Assembly (NCBI RefSeq): GCF_900186995.1
Contig: NZ_LT906463.1
Coordinates: 1,364,001 to 1,428,000 of the forward strand
Source of the DNA: Haemophilus pittmaniae
GTDB lineage: Bacteria > Pseudomonadota > Gammaproteobacteria > Enterobacterales > Pasteurellaceae
Direction of reading: 5' to 3'
DNA length: 64,000 bases
Shown: positions 17,954-26,795 of the stretch, one piece after another
How the letters are laid out: each line of letters starts with the position of its first letter
Position numbering within the stretch: the stretch's first letter is position 1
Notes under the pieces: generated by a model
The model's database searches: none
What the model saw: the letters and a program-made list of their open reading frames with translations, nothing else
What the model was told of the DNA's origin: nothing
Position numbers and translations under genes: made by a program

Positions 17954-18241
17954 TTAACGGTTGGCTAATTCGAAGATCATAGCTTCAGCTTGGCAACTAA
18001 AGGTAAAGTTAGCTTTTAATTGCACTCCGCCTTCCACCGGATTGATTGCACTTTGGATTTGGCAAGGCTCGCTTTCGGTTTTGCGGGCTTTTTCGGTGAA
18101 CTTAGCCAAGGCGGCTTGGGCATCTGCCTCGTTTGCATAAACTTGATCAATGACTACGCAGCAATCAGAACCATCAATAATGGTGCCAACATCGACGCAG
18201 CTGCAGGTTAGAGATTCTTCTGCTTTGCATTGTACCGACAT
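17954..18241 (-). CDS. yfcZ: YfcZ/YiiS family (DUF406) protein
   Basis: A 95-residue cytosolic protein rich in Cys in its first 30 residues (CKAEESLTCSCVDVG and SDCCVV), as in DUF406. The function is unknown. In E. coli yfcZ is the neighbour of fadL. Here fadL is also nearby, but 2.7 kb of unrelated genes stand between them. That supports the view that the intervening segment is an insertion. Confidence 0.87.
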   Translation of the reverse strand: MSVQCKAEESLTCSCVDVGTIIDGSDCCVVIDQVYANEADAQAALAKFTEKARKTESEPCQIQSAINPVEGGVQLKANFTFSCQAEAMIFELANR

Positions 18242-18356
18242 AATGTTTTCCTCAATTTAAATAAAAGACGGCGCATTCTAGCATGTTTGCTAAAAGGCGC
18301 CAAAGAATCCCTAAAAACTGGTCGGAACAGCAGGGGATTATCGGGAATGCATTTGC

Positions 18357-18683
18357 ACTCCGAATGCCCTTTCTGTCTTATTTGAAATGGCACATGAAAT
18401 CAATAAATTGAAAACTGAAGGTGCCGAAAAAGCCAATGGTCTCGCGGCTCGTTTACGTGAATTAGCAGGTATCTTAGGTTTACTTCAACAAGATCCAGAA
18501 AAATTCTTACAAGCTGGCTCTGACGATAATGAAGTCGCAAAAATTGAAGCGCTTATCAAACAACGCAACGAAGCTCGTGCAGCTAAAGATTGGGCTGCTG
18601 CGGATGCGGCACGTAATGAACTTACGGCAATGGGTATCGTGTTAGAAGATGGTGCTAACGGCACGACGTGGCGTAAACAATAA
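18357..18683 (+). pseudogene. cysS: 3' fragment of cysteinyl-tRNA synthetase
   Basis: An open frame entering at about 18357 encodes [19 protein letters not shown] and continues to the normal CysS C-terminus ([18 protein letters not shown], then GTTWRKQ). It is about 108 residues of the usual 460. The HIGH and KMSKS catalytic parts and the start are absent; sequence before 18357 no longer resembles CysS. ATG 18387 lies inside a family helix and is not a natural start. A terminator follows, so the native 3' end was carried intact. It is probably one edge of a transferred segment. Confidence 0.85.
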
Positions 18684-18696
18684 TCTCACTTTGATA

Positions 18697-18727
18697 CAAA
18701 AACTGCGGTCAATTTGACCGCAGTTTT
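18697..18727. terminator. terminator after the cysS fragment
   Basis: AAAACTGCGGTCAA and TTGACCGCAGTTTT form a stem with a T tract. It is an uptake-like hairpin with C in place of G (ACTGCGGT instead of AGTGCGGT). Confidence 0.85.
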
Positions 18728-18745
18728 TCTTTTAAGAAGAAAGCA

Positions 18746-19066
18746 TTACATTTTTGGGGTCTCCATTGTTTTTGCTTTTTTCTTCATTTCTTTTGCTTTT
18801 ATTTCTTTTGTTTTCATATCATCAGATTTCATGCCTTCTGATTTCATATTATCCATTTTCATGTCGTGAGATTTCATATCATGAGATTTCATCATTCCAT
18901 CAGATGCCATTTTGTCGTTTTGCATTGGCATAGCGTCTTTTGTCATCGGCATGGGATCTTTTGCCATCGACATTTCATTAGATTTCATATCGGTCGCATA
19001 AAGACTGGTTGCGAAGAAAAGTGCAGCAATAGCAGTAAAGGTTGTTTTTGCAGTAATATTTTTCAT
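18746..19066 (-). CDS. secreted Met-rich pentapeptide MXKDX-repeat protein
   Basis: A 106-residue precursor with a signal peptide of about 24 residues (AATSLYA-type start replaced by ATSLYATD cleavage region), then a low-complexity chain with 20 methionines and no cysteine. Residues 58-94 are near-perfect five-residue units such as MKSHD, MKSHD, MKSEG, MKSDD and MKTKE, matching the MXKDX repeat family (TIGR02953). The role is unknown. Methionine and histidine density would suit binding of Cu(I) or Ag(I), or scavenging of oxidants by Met oxidation; this is inference. It is divergent from an ECF sigma factor gene, and a possible ECF promoter points at it. Confidence 0.85.
   Translation of the reverse strand: MKNITAKTTFTAIAALFFATSLYATDMKSNEMSMAKDPMPMTKDAMPMQNDKMASDGMMKSHDMKSHDMKMDNMKSEGMKSDDMKTKEIKAKEMKKKAKTMETPKM
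18782..18892 (-). repeat. 15-bp coding tandem repeats in the MXKDX gene
   Basis: About seven imperfect 15-base units encode the pentapeptides MK(S/T)xx. Such repeats can expand or contract in frame. Confidence 0.8.
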
Positions 19067-19131
19067 TTTGAATCTTCCTTAATTTGTGAATAATTAACGT
19101 TATCTAGAAAGGTCTTCCCCTTTCATCATCA

Positions 19132-19160
19132 TTAGACGGATAAGGAACCTTTTTCTTACA
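19132..19160 (-). promoter_or_regulatory. possible ECF-type promoter for the MXKDX gene
   Basis: On the minus strand TGTAAG (19155-19160) and CGTCTAA, containing GTCTAA at 19132-19137, are 17 bases apart. The CGTC-type -10 is typical of ECF sigma promoters. It lies about 65 bases upstream of the MXKDX start and in the gap shared with the sigma gene. Confidence 0.5.
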
Positions 19161-19179
19161 CATTTTCCAAGGAAAAAAT

Positions 19180-19728
19180 ATGGAAACCGGAATTTCCGAT
19201 AAAGAACTGACACAAATTAGAGAGCAAATGCTGAAATTTGCCACATTACAGGTGGGCAATGCTGTATTAGCTGAAGATTTAGTGCAAGAGAGTTTTTTAA
19301 GTGCATTTAACCATCTTGAGCAATTTAAACGACAATCGGCATTTAAGACCTGGGTCTTTGCTATCTTAAAAAATAAAATCATCGATTTTCTTCGTCAGAA
19401 AGGCAAATTTGTACTGGAAACCGAAATGGAAGATGAAGAACAAACCAATCATTTCTTTGATGAAGGTGGACACTGGAAAGCTGAACATTCCCCTCTTGAT
19501 CTTGAACAGAGCGAAAGTGCGGTCTATTCCGAAGAGTTTTGGCTGATTTTTGAAACTTGCTTAACTTGCTTACCCGCCAAACAAGCCAAGATTTTTATGA
19601 TGAGAGAATTTTTGGAATTATCTTCTGAAGAAATTTGCCAAGAAAATCAACTAACCATAAGTAACTTGCACACAACACTCTATCGTGCCCGCTTACAACT
19701 TCAAAACTGCTTATCTCATAAACTTTAA
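19180..19728 (+). CDS. ECF (extracytoplasmic function) sigma-70 family factor
   Basis: A 182-residue two-domain sigma factor. Region 2 lies near residues 25-75 (AEDLVQESFLSAFNHLEQF, then FKTWVFAILKNKIIDFLRQ). Region 4 is in the last 60 residues (CLPAKQAKIFMMREFLELSS, then SEEICQENQLTISNLHTTLY). There is no region 1.1 or 3. AAGG precedes the ATG. A 55-codon zinc-finger gene starts 11 bases downstream, the usual sigma/anti-sigma arrangement. The likely regulon includes the divergent MXKDX gene. The stimulus cannot be read from sequence; metal or oxidative stress are candidates. Confidence 0.9.
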   Translation: METGISDKELTQIREQMLKFATLQVGNAVLAEDLVQESFLSAFNHLEQFKRQSAFKTWVFAILKNKIIDFLRQKGKFVLETEMEDEEQTNHFFDEGGHWKAEHSPLDLEQSESAVYSEEFWLIFETCLTCLPAKQAKIFMMREFLELSSEEICQENQLTISNLHTTLYRARLQLQNCLSHKL

Positions 19729-19739
19729 GGAGTGACTTT

Positions 19740-19907
19740 ATGAAATGTCGCCAAGCGACTCGCCTTATTTCAGATACTCAAGAACGACAATTAATGACCA
19801 AAGAAAAAATTGGGCTCAATTTGCATCTTGCCATCTGTACACATTGCCGCAAATTTCAACGAAATTGCGGCACATTGAGAAAATTAATGAAGGATTTCAA
19901 GGGATAA
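19740..19907 (+). CDS. small zinc-finger protein, probable anti-sigma factor
   Basis: A 55-residue protein beginning MKCRQATRLISDTQERQL, preceded by AAGGAG. It carries Cys3 and the motif His29-x3-Cys33-x2-Cys36 (HLAICTHC), the HxxxCxxC signature of zinc-binding anti-sigma factors of the zf-HC2 type. There is no membrane segment, so it would act in the cytosol, sensing through its metal/thiol site. It starts 11 bases after the sigma stop, implying one mRNA. The role is inferred from the motif and context. Confidence 0.78.
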   Translation: MKCRQATRLISDTQERQLMTKEKIGLNLHLAICTHCRKFQRNCGTLRKLMKDFKG

Positions 19908-19931
19908 AAAGCGGAAGACAACTTCCGCTTA
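19906..19931. terminator. terminator between the anti-sigma gene and ytfJ copy A
   Basis: AAGCGGAAG and CTTCCGCTT form a 9-bp stem with an ACAA loop between convergent genes. Confidence 0.82.
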
Positions 19932-19939
19932 TTACTCTA

Positions 19940-20500
19940 TTACTTCGCAATTAACGCTGTTGCACGAGAAATGACTTCTTTGATTTCATCATCCGTCAAT
20001 TTACCTTCTTTCACAAATTGCACTTTGCCGGTTTTATCAAGCAAAATAATCACGCTGTCTTTTTCACGTAATCCCCATGCATTTTTGACCGCACTTTTAT
20101 CATCTAAGATCACTTGGCTGTGGGCATTTTCTTTTTTGCCTTTTTCTGCGCTACTTTTCACAAACATGCCCGTGCCCACAACAGCATCATCAGCATTAAT
20201 AATCGTCGTGGTTTGATATTTAGCTTGGTTAAAATGAGCGGCTTTGATGGCTTCGATCATCGCTTGATTTTTCTCTTTTGCCGCACTTCTGCCTGCAATA
20301 TGTTGAATCACTCGTACTTTGCCTGGCAATGCTGTTGAGCCCCACGGTTTATACGCCACATCATTGCCATTTAAAGTGATTTCGCCCTTATCTGAAACCG
20401 TTACGTTCGCTAAAAGTTGGCTAGGTTGGATATTGTGAGCGAATGCATTAACTGAGATTAAACTCCCCATCACAGCGCTCAAAAGCATGATTTTTTTCAT
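19940..20500 (-). CDS. ytfJ: YtfJ-family periplasmic protein, copy A
   Basis: A 186-residue precursor with a signal peptide (cleavage near NAFAHNIQ) and a thioredoxin-like YtfJ domain. It contains segments such as LPGKVRVIQHIAGRSAAKEK and AWGLREKDSVIILLDKTGKV but no CxxC. The function is unknown. A second ytfJ occurs at 26147-26704; the mature parts look about three-quarters identical by eye, too different for a recent duplication. Like the other copy it is divergent from a phnA/yjdM gene, here broken. Probably acquired with the sigma module. Confidence 0.88.
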   Translation of the reverse strand: MKKIMLLSAVMGSLISVNAFAHNIQPSQLLANVTVSDKGEITLNGNDVAYKPWGSTALPGKVRVIQHIAGRSAAKEKNQAMIEAIKAAHFNQAKYQTTTIINADDAVVGTGMFVKSSAEKGKKENAHSQVILDDKSAVKNAWGLREKDSVIILLDKTGKVQFVKEGKLTDDEIKEVISRATALIAK

Positions 20501-20611
20501 AAATACCTCATAAATTCCGTGAAATTGCCCATTTTTTGGCGAATAGTCACTTTTTTGTTATACTCCGTGCGCATTATACTTTGCTTAAATCAGATAAAGA
20601 AGGAAAAAGAA

Positions 20612-20940
20612 ATGGATCAAATGCCAGCTTGCCCAAAATGTAAAGGCGAATATGTTTATCATTATTCTGTAAATTTTGTTTGCCACAGATTGTGGCAATG
20701 AGTGGAATGGTAACGAAACAGTTGAAACCGATGAAGATCAACTAATTGTTAAAGACAGCAACGGTAACTTGTTATCCGATGGTGATGATGTGCTTTTAAT
20801 TAAAGATTTAAAATTAAAAGGTTCATCTGAAGTGTTAAAGAAAGGCACTAAATTCAAAAACATCCGTCTGGTAAACGGTGATCACAATGTAGATTGTGGC
20901 AAAATCATGCTGAAATCTGAGTTCTTGAAAAAAGCTTAAG
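20612..20940 (+). pseudogene. yjdM: frameshifted phnA/yjdM, copy A
   Basis: It starts MDQMPACPKCKGEYVYH and should continue [10 protein letters not shown] as in the intact copy at 26796. Near 20685 an extra A changes TGCCCAGAT to TGCCACAGAT, giving a stop at 20699-20701. The rest of the frame is open to 20940, so one insertion separates the halves and destroys the second CxxC of the zinc ribbon. Near the end, [11 protein letters not shown] lacks about three residues compared with relatives (DCKIDG), a second small lesion. It probably makes no functional protein. Confidence 0.88.
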
Positions 20941-20950
20941 AATTCCAAAT

Positions 20951-20996
20951 AAAAGAGCGGTCGATTCCCTAGGGCATTAGAATTCAGCCGCTTTTT
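20951..20996. terminator. weak hairpin after the phnA pseudogene
   Basis: AGCGG and CCGCTTTTT can pair around a long loop. The left arm resembles a decayed uptake sequence (AGAGCGGTC). Confidence 0.4.
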
Positions 20997-21022
20997 AATA
21001 AGATAATTATTTAAGGAAACCA

Positions 21023-22411
21023 ATGAAAACATTCAAAAAATCACTGCTCGCAGTAGCTACCTTATTGGCTGCTGGTGGTGCAAATGCAGCCGCTTTCCAG
21101 TTAGCGGAAGTTTCTAGTGTTGGTCTTGGCCGTGCTTATGCCGGTGAAGCTGCAATGGCGGATAATGCGTCGGTGGTTGCGACTAACCCAGCATTAATGA
21201 GTCTGTTTAAAACCAATCAATTTTCTGCCGGTGGCGTTTATGTGGATTCGCGTATCCATATGAATGGCCCGATTACTGTGAAGGCGAATTTACCTACCGG
21301 TAGCCATACCTTGGCCTCAACTTCTGCAGCCCATAATAGCGTAGTTCCAGGCTCACTGATTCCAAATATGTACTTTGTTGCGCCACTCAACGACAAATTC
21401 GCAGTCGGTGGCGGTATGAACGTAAACTTTGGTCTGAAAAGTGAATATGAACATACTTATAGTGGAGGTGTGTTTGGTGGTACCACGGATTTAAGTGCTA
21501 TCAATTTAAATCTAAGCGGTTCTTATCGGGTGACTGAGGGATTTAGTGTTGGTCTTGGTGTGAATGCGGTTTATGCGAGAGCTGAAATTGAGCGTCGGGC
21601 TGGTGTGTTGAGTAATGCAATTAGCAACGCTATTGCTGCTTCTCGTGCTGGTGTATTGCCATTGTCTCCGCGTATTGCAGGTGCATTGGCCGGATTTAGC
21701 GGTGTACAAAGTGATACGGTAGTGACCCATTTACAGGATAAGAATGCGTGGGGATTCGGTTGGAATGCCGGTTTGATGTATCAATTTAATGAACGCAACC
21801 GTATCGGTTTGGCCTACCATTCAAAAGTGGATATTGATTTTAAAGATCGTGCAGCATTAAGTTTGCAACGTACAGCCACCGGTGGTGTAGCATTTTATGT
21901 GAATGAAGGCGGCTTAACCCTACATTTGCCGGGCTATGTCGAGTTTTCTGGCTTCCATCAGTTAACCGATAAATTAGCGATGCACTATAGCTATAAATAT
22001 ACTCAGTGGGGACGTTTTAAAAATTTACATGCAACCTATGATAATGGTTCAGTGGCGCTACATAAGGAAGAACAATATAGTAGTAATTCCCGTACAGCCT
22101 TAGGTTTTAGTTATGATGTTAACGACAAGCTAACACTACGTGCCGGTATTGCTTACGATGAAGCGGCTGCACCAAATACTCACGCCAGTGCATCTATTCC
22201 GGATACCGATCGCACATGGTATAGCGTTGGTGCAACCTACAAATTCACGCCGAATTTATCAATTGATGCCGGTTTTGCCCATCTACGTGGTAAAAAACTT
22301 AACTTTACTGAAAAACAAAGTTTAGCCGGTGGTTTAATTGAAGTTCAGGCGGATTATCAATCCAAAGCTAGTGCTAACCTTTATGGTTTAAACCTCAATT
22401 ACAGTTTCTAA
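21023..22411 (+). CDS. fadL: FadL/OmpP1 family outer membrane transporter
   Basis: A 462-residue precursor with a signal peptide (cleavage near ANAAAFQLAE) and the FadL/OmpP1/TodX barrel. The N-terminal hatch includes GLGRAYAGEAAMADNASVV and the NPA motif in ATNPALMS. The C-terminus ends in Phe (NLNYSF). Members let long-chain fatty acids or other hydrophobic molecules cross the outer membrane. AAGGAA lies before the ATG. Its promoter region now abuts the phnA pseudogene only 82 bases upstream, so insertion of the upstream island may have changed its regulation. Confidence 0.93.
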   Translation: MKTFKKSLLAVATLLAAGGANAAAFQLAEVSSVGLGRAYAGEAAMADNASVVATNPALMSLFKTNQFSAGGVYVDSRIHMNGPITVKANLPTGSHTLASTSAAHNSVVPGSLIPNMYFVAPLNDKFAVGGGMNVNFGLKSEYEHTYSGGVFGGTTDLSAINLNLSGSYRVTEGFSVGLGVNAVYARAEIERRAGVLSNAISNAIAASRAGVLPLSPRIAGALAGFSGVQSDTVVTHLQDKNAWGFGWNAGLMYQFNERNRIGLAYHSKVDIDFKDRAALSLQRTATGGVAFYVNEGGLTLHLPGYVEFSGFHQLTDKLAMHYSYKYTQWGRFKNLHATYDNGSVALHKEEQYSSNSRTALGFSYDVNDKLTLRAGIAYDEAAAPNTHASASIPDTDRTWYSVGATYKFTPNLSIDAGFAHLRGKKLNFTEKQSLAGGLIEVQADYQSKASANLYGLNLNYSF

Positions 22412-22434
22412 TTTGAGGCGCATTCAAGCATAAT

Positions 22435-22459
22435 AAGGCACCCTGTTTGGGTGCCTTTT
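22435..22459 (+). terminator. terminator after fadL
   Basis: AAGGCACCC and GGGTGCCTT form a 9-bp stem followed by TTATTTTT. Confidence 0.9.
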
Positions 22460-22474
22460 ATTTTTGGATAAAAA

Positions 22475-23032
22475 ATGACTCACAAGAAAAATACGCCAAC
22501 ACTTTTTTACACCTATTACGATTCTCCGATTGGTCGTTTATTAATGCTTTCCGATGGTGAAAATCTAACAAATCTGGATTGTGAATTGGAGCAAACTACG
22601 CCCAACCCCCATTGGATTTTGCGCGAGGACTTGTCGCTTTTTCAACGAGTTCGAGAGGCTTTAACCCGTTATTTTAACGGCGAAGCAGAAACCTTTGAGG
22701 ATATCCCTTTGGCCCCTCAAGGTACGGTCTTTCAACAAGCAATTTGGTGTGCATTGCGTCAGATTCCTTACGGTAAAACCGCCAGTTACGGTGGATTGGC
22801 CGAAAGCATCAATAATCCTAAAGCGGTGCGAGCAGTGGGAGGCGCGGTAGGGGCTAATCCGATTAGTATTATTATTCCTTGTCATCGGGTTCTCGGTAAA
22901 AAAGCCGAAATTACCGGTTTTGGTGGTGGCTTACCGGCCAAGCGTTTTTTATTGCAATTGGAAAAAATTGCTTATCTGGATAAAGGCGTAGAATACGTTA
23001 AACCGAAATTGTTAAAGAAATATCACGCATGA
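22475..23032 (+). CDS. ogt: methylated-DNA--protein-cysteine S-methyltransferase
   Basis: A 185-residue suicide repair protein that transfers O6-alkyl groups from guanine to its own Cys136 in the motif IIPCHRVLG. The Ada/Ogt DNA-binding helix-turn-helix ([16 protein letters not shown]) precedes it, and the [11 protein letters not shown] segment is conserved. The stop overlaps the mutH start by four bases (ATGA at 23029-23032), so the two repair genes are translationally coupled. A C-terminal extension of about 20 residues follows the usual end. Confidence 0.95.
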   Translation: MTHKKNTPTLFYTYYDSPIGRLLMLSDGENLTNLDCELEQTTPNPHWILREDLSLFQRVREALTRYFNGEAETFEDIPLAPQGTVFQQAIWCALRQIPYGKTASYGGLAESINNPKAVRAVGGAVGANPISIIIPCHRVLGKKAEITGFGGGLPAKRFLLQLEKIAYLDKGVEYVKPKLLKKYHA

Positions 23033-23694
23033 TCCCACAATCCGAACAAGCCTTATTGGCAAGAGCCCAATCCATTGCCGGCTTAACCTTTGGTGAGCTA
23101 GCCGAGGAGTTACATATCTGTGTACCGCCCGATTTAAAACGTGATAAGGGATGGGTTGGTATGTTGCTTGAAACCGCACTTGGCGCAACGGCAGGGAGTA
23201 AAGCAGAGCAGGATTTTTGCCATTTAGGGATTGAATTAAAAACCTTACCGATCGATGAAAAAGGTTATCCTTTAGAAACGACCTTTGTGAGTTTAGCTCC
23301 CTTATTACAAACCCTTGGAGTAAGTTGGCAAACATCGCATGTGCGCTATAAGCTGGCAAAGGTATTATGGATCCCGGTGGAGGGCAGCCGTCATATTCCA
23401 CTTGCCGAACGGCATATTGGTCAACCAATTTTATGGCAGCCATCACCGACCGAAGAGCAACAACTCAAACAGGATTGGGAAGAACTGATGGATTACATCG
23501 TGTTGGGCAAATTGGAGCAAATTACCGCCTGTATTGGTGAAGTATTACAGTTGCGTCCCAAAGGTGCCAATAGCCGAGCGCTCACTAAAGGCATTGATGC
23601 TAATGGTCAAATTATTGATACCTTGCCGTTAGGCTTCTATTTGCGTAAAGAATTTACAGCCCGTATCCTACAGAATTTTCAACAACCCTGCTGA
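23029..23694 (+). CDS. mutH: DNA mismatch repair endonuclease MutH
   Basis: A 221-residue endonuclease that nicks the unmethylated strand at hemimethylated GATC sites when activated by MutL. The type II restriction-like active site is Asp62-x6-Glu69-x-Lys71 in [13 protein letters not shown], matching D70/E77/K79 of E. coli MutH. Length is close to the E. coli protein (229). Its presence implies dam-directed mismatch repair. It follows ogt with a four-base overlap. Confidence 0.95.
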   Translation: MIPQSEQALLARAQSIAGLTFGELAEELHICVPPDLKRDKGWVGMLLETALGATAGSKAEQDFCHLGIELKTLPIDEKGYPLETTFVSLAPLLQTLGVSWQTSHVRYKLAKVLWIPVEGSRHIPLAERHIGQPILWQPSPTEEQQLKQDWEELMDYIVLGKLEQITACIGEVLQLRPKGANSRALTKGIDANGQIIDTLPLGFYLRKEFTARILQNFQQPC

Positions 23695-23772
23695 TTTAAT
23701 GTCCGCCGAAAGGCGGGCATTCAAAGTAAACTATGCTATAATCCGCGCCCATTTAATTAGCAGAGAATGCCG

Positions 23773-25911
23773 ATGAAATCCTTATTTGCAACCACAGCCC
23801 GTGGCTTTGAAGAACTCCTTAAATCCGAACTTATTTCGCTGGGCGCCGAACAATGCCGAGTGGCACAGGGCGGTGTCCATTACCAGGCCGATGATGAAAC
23901 CCTATATCGCAGCCTACTATGGTCACGTTTGGCCTCACGTATTTTATTACCGATAAGCGAAGGCAAAATTTACAGTGATTTGGATCTCTATGCGATTATT
24001 GTCGGCATCGAATGGCTTAATTATTTTGATGAGCGAGTCAGCTTTTTTGTGGATTTTAACGGCACTAACGAGGATATCCGACATAGTCAATTTGGTGCAA
24101 TGCGGGTGAAGGATGGCATCGTCGATTATTTCGAGTGTCGCGGCAAGGCTCGCCCTAACGTAGATAAGGAAAATCCGGATGTGCGGATCCATGTATATTT
24201 AAATCGTCAAGAGGTGATCATTTCCTTGGATTTAAGCGGTGATGCGCTACATTTGCGCGGTTATCGTCAAGATAGCGGACAAGCGCCATTACGTGAAACC
24301 CTTGCTGCCGCTATTGTGTTGCGTTCCGGTTGGCAAATGGGGACACCATTAGTTGACCCAATGTGTGGTTCAGGCACTCTATTAATTGAAGCCGCGCAGA
24401 TGGAAGCACAAATTGCACCGCAGCTTTATCGTTTACATTGGGGCTTCGATTATTGGCTAGGGCATAATCAAGCGGCTTGGGAAAAGGTTAAAAATGAAGC
24501 GATAGCAAAAGCTAAAGCCTATGCGGAAACACAACCAGCAGGACATTTTTACGGTTTCGATTTGGATCATCGGGTATTACAGAAAGCACAGAAAAATGCC
24601 CAAAGTGCAGGGGTGGCCCAATGGATTCAGTTTAAACAGGGAGATGTGGCCGCATTGAAAAATCCTTGTCCACAGCAACAAGGGACGGTAATTTGTAACC
24701 CACCATATGGTGAACGTCTTGGCACAACACCGGCATTAATTGCCCTTTATTCGGTATTTGGTAGCCGTCTAAAAAGTCAATTCGGCGGTTGGCAGGCATC
24801 GATTTTTAGTAGCGAAGTTAATTTATTGGATTGCTTACGGATGCGTGCAGCCCGTCAATTTAAGGCGAAAAATGGCCCCTTAGAGTGCGTGCAGAAAAAT
24901 TATCAAATCAGCGAGCGCAACGATGCAAGTTCAGCGGAAGAATCGCTTGCGGTTACCCATCCGAGTGCGGAGGTTGCGCAGGATTTTGCCAATCGCCTGC
25001 AAAAAAACATCAAGAAATTACAGAAATGGGCGGAAAAACAAGGCATTGAAGCCTATCGTCTGTATGATGCGGATTTACCCGAATATAATTTGGCGGTGGA
25101 TCGCTACAAGGATCATATTGTGGTGCAGGAATATGCGGCGCCTAAAAGTATCGATGAAAACAAAGCCCGCCAGCGCTTATTGGATGCGGTCTCAGCAACC
25201 TTAGCGGTTACCGGAGTCGAAACGAATAAATTGATTCTGAAGGTGCGTCAAAAACAAAAAGGCAGCCAACAATATGAGAAATTAGCCAATAAGGGCGAGT
25301 ATTTTTATGTGCGCGAATATAACGCGGACTTATGGGTGAATTTGACCGATTATTTGGATACCGGCCTTTTCTTGGATCATCGTCTTACCCGCAAAATGCT
25401 CGGAGAAATGGCGAAGGGCAAGGATTTCTTAAATCTCTTTGCCTACACCGGTTCGGCGACGGTACATGCCGCCTTAGGTGGGGCCAAATCAACCACTACG
25501 GTGGACATGTCGAATACCTATTTGAATTGGGCGGATCAAAATTTACAACTGAATGGGTTAGAAGGTCGCCAGCATAAATTGATTCAAGCGGATTGCCTGC
25601 AGTGGTTGGAAAAATGTGATCGCCAATTCGATTTAATTTTTATCGATCCGCCAACCTTCTCCAATTCTAAACGGATGGAAGAGAGTTGGGATGTGCAGCG
25701 CGATCACATTAAGCTCATGAAGAATCTAAAACGCATTTTGCGTCCGCATGGCTGTATCGTGTTTTCCAACAATAAACGCGGCTTTAAAATGGATTTTGAT
25801 GGTTTAACCGCATTGGGTTTAACTGCACTGGAAATTTCCGACAAAGTGCGTTCCTTGGATTTTGAACGCAATAAACATATCCATAATTGTTGGTTGATTC
25901 AGGCAGATTAA
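23773..25911 (+). CDS. rlmL: bifunctional 23S rRNA m2G2445/m7G2069 methyltransferase
   Basis: A 712-residue fusion of RlmL and RlmK. The THUMP domain (about residues 45-155) binds rRNA. The first Rossmann methyltransferase has the NPPY-type motif [11 protein letters not shown] for N2 methylation of G2445. The C-terminal methyltransferase has [20 protein letters not shown] and [12 protein letters not shown] for m7G2069. ATG 23773 gives the family N-terminus [17 protein letters not shown]; an ATG six bases earlier is possible. It is preceded by its own promoter-like AT-rich region. Confidence 0.95.
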   Translation: MKSLFATTARGFEELLKSELISLGAEQCRVAQGGVHYQADDETLYRSLLWSRLASRILLPISEGKIYSDLDLYAIIVGIEWLNYFDERVSFFVDFNGTNEDIRHSQFGAMRVKDGIVDYFECRGKARPNVDKENPDVRIHVYLNRQEVIISLDLSGDALHLRGYRQDSGQAPLRETLAAAIVLRSGWQMGTPLVDPMCGSGTLLIEAAQMEAQIAPQLYRLHWGFDYWLGHNQAAWEKVKNEAIAKAKAYAETQPAGHFYGFDLDHRVLQKAQKNAQSAGVAQWIQFKQGDVAALKNPCPQQQGTVICNPPYGERLGTTPALIALYSVFGSRLKSQFGGWQASIFSSEVNLLDCLRMRAARQFKAKNGPLECVQKNYQISERNDASSAEESLAVTHPSAEVAQDFANRLQKNIKKLQKWAEKQGIEAYRLYDADLPEYNLAVDRYKDHIVVQEYAAPKSIDENKARQRLLDAVSATLAVTGVETNKLILKVRQKQKGSQQYEKLANKGEYFYVREYNADLWVNLTDYLDTGLFLDHRLTRKMLGEMAKGKDFLNLFAYTGSATVHAALGGAKSTTTVDMSNTYLNWADQNLQLNGLEGRQHKLIQADCLQWLEKCDRQFDLIFIDPPTFSNSKRMEESWDVQRDHIKLMKNLKRILRPHGCIVFSNNKRGFKMDFDGLTALGLTALEISDKVRSLDFERNKHIHNCWLIQAD

Positions 25912-25954
25912 TCGTTGTGTGACCGGTTACGCCCATTAGATAATTTCGTTTTTA

Positions 25955-26026
25955 AAGTAATATCAATGAAATCAATGAGTTAGATGCCATTTTGGCAAAA
26001 ACTCTTGAAATTGAAGGGGCGTTTAA
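25955..26026 (+). repeat. dispersed 3' stem-loop element, copy 4
   Basis: The core is slightly diverged (TATCAATGAAATCAATGAGTTA near 25960-25981, quoted as one 22-base region of which the last 14 match), and the AAGGGGCGTTTA block is at 26014-26025. It is 3' of rlmL. Confidence 0.7.
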
Positions 26027-26033
26027 AAAGCCA

Positions 26034-26060
26034 AAGCCTTCCGAAATCGGAAGGCTTTTT
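26034..26060. terminator. terminator between rlmL and ytfJ copy B
   Basis: AAAGCCTTCCGA and TCGGAAGGCTTT form a strong stem followed by T residues. Confidence 0.88.
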
Positions 26061-26119
26061 ATTTCGCCAGCTTGTCCAAACGTCAACCCCCTAACTCAAC
26101 GGAGGCAAGGCGAAGCAAA

Positions 26120-26141
26120 AATAAGCGGAAATTTCCGTTTA
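26120..26141 (-). terminator. terminator of ytfJ copy B
   Basis: ATAAGCGGAAATTTCCGTTTAT is palindromic apart from one position; stem arms are AAGCGGAAA and TTTCCGTTT. On the minus strand it is followed by TTTTTGC. Confidence 0.65.
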
Positions 26142-26146
26142 TTGGA

Positions 26147-26704
26147 TTATTGGCTTAATTGCTTAATACGTTCAATCACTTCTTGCACTTCGGCGGCAGT
26201 CAATTGTCCTTCCTTAACAAACTGAACCTTACCGGTTTTATCCAACAAAATAATTGCGCTGTCTTTTTCCCGCAAGCCCCAAGCTTTTTTTACTGCACCC
26301 TTGGCATCTAACACCACTTGGCTATGGGCGTTTTCTTTTTTACCTTTTTCTGCGCTGCTGGTGACAAACATACCGGTACCGATAACCGCATCATCGGCAT
26401 TGATAATGGAAGTAGTTTGATACTTCGCCGCATTGAAATGAGCCCCCTTAATGGCATCCACTAACGCCTGATTTTTTTCCTTCGCGGCGGTTCGGGCGGC
26501 AAAATGTTGCACAACACGCACTTTGCCCGGCAACCCCGATGAGCTCCAAGATTGATAGGCTACATCGGCATTATTTAGCACTATTTCGCCCTTATCGCTA
26601 ACGGCCACCTGCGGCAGCATTTGGCCCGCTTGGATTTGATGGGCGCCGGCGGAAGCTGCAAACAATAAACCGGTGAGTAAGGTATATCGCATTATTTTTT
26701 GCAT
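26147..26704 (-). CDS. ytfJ: YtfJ-family periplasmic protein, copy B
   Basis: A 185-residue precursor with a signal peptide (cleavage near SAGAHQIQ) and the same YtfJ thioredoxin-like domain as copy A. Shared segments include AAKEKNQA, ADDAV and SSAEKGKKENAHSQV. It lacks CxxC. It is divergent from an intact yjdM, and the promoter region between them closely resembles that of the broken pair at 20501-20611 (TATACTCCG-GCGCATTATACT pattern). This is probably the native locus. Confidence 0.9.
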   Translation of the reverse strand: MQKIMRYTLLTGLLFAASAGAHQIQAGQMLPQVAVSDKGEIVLNNADVAYQSWSSSGLPGKVRVVQHFAARTAAKEKNQALVDAIKGAHFNAAKYQTTSIINADDAVIGTGMFVTSSAEKGKKENAHSQVVLDAKGAVKKAWGLREKDSAIILLDKTGKVQFVKEGQLTAAEVQEVIERIKQLSQ

Positions 26705-26795
26705 AGAATTTTCCTTTTACTTGATGCCCGTTTGGGAGAACCGGGCTTTTTTGCTATACTCCGCGCGCATTATACTTAAATAGAAGGAAAATACG

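Noticed and set aside
18782..18892. Regular 15-base repeats that could suggest a CRISPR-like or satellite array
   Set aside because: They are in frame, encode the MKxxD pentapeptides of a recognised secreted repeat family, and have no spacers.
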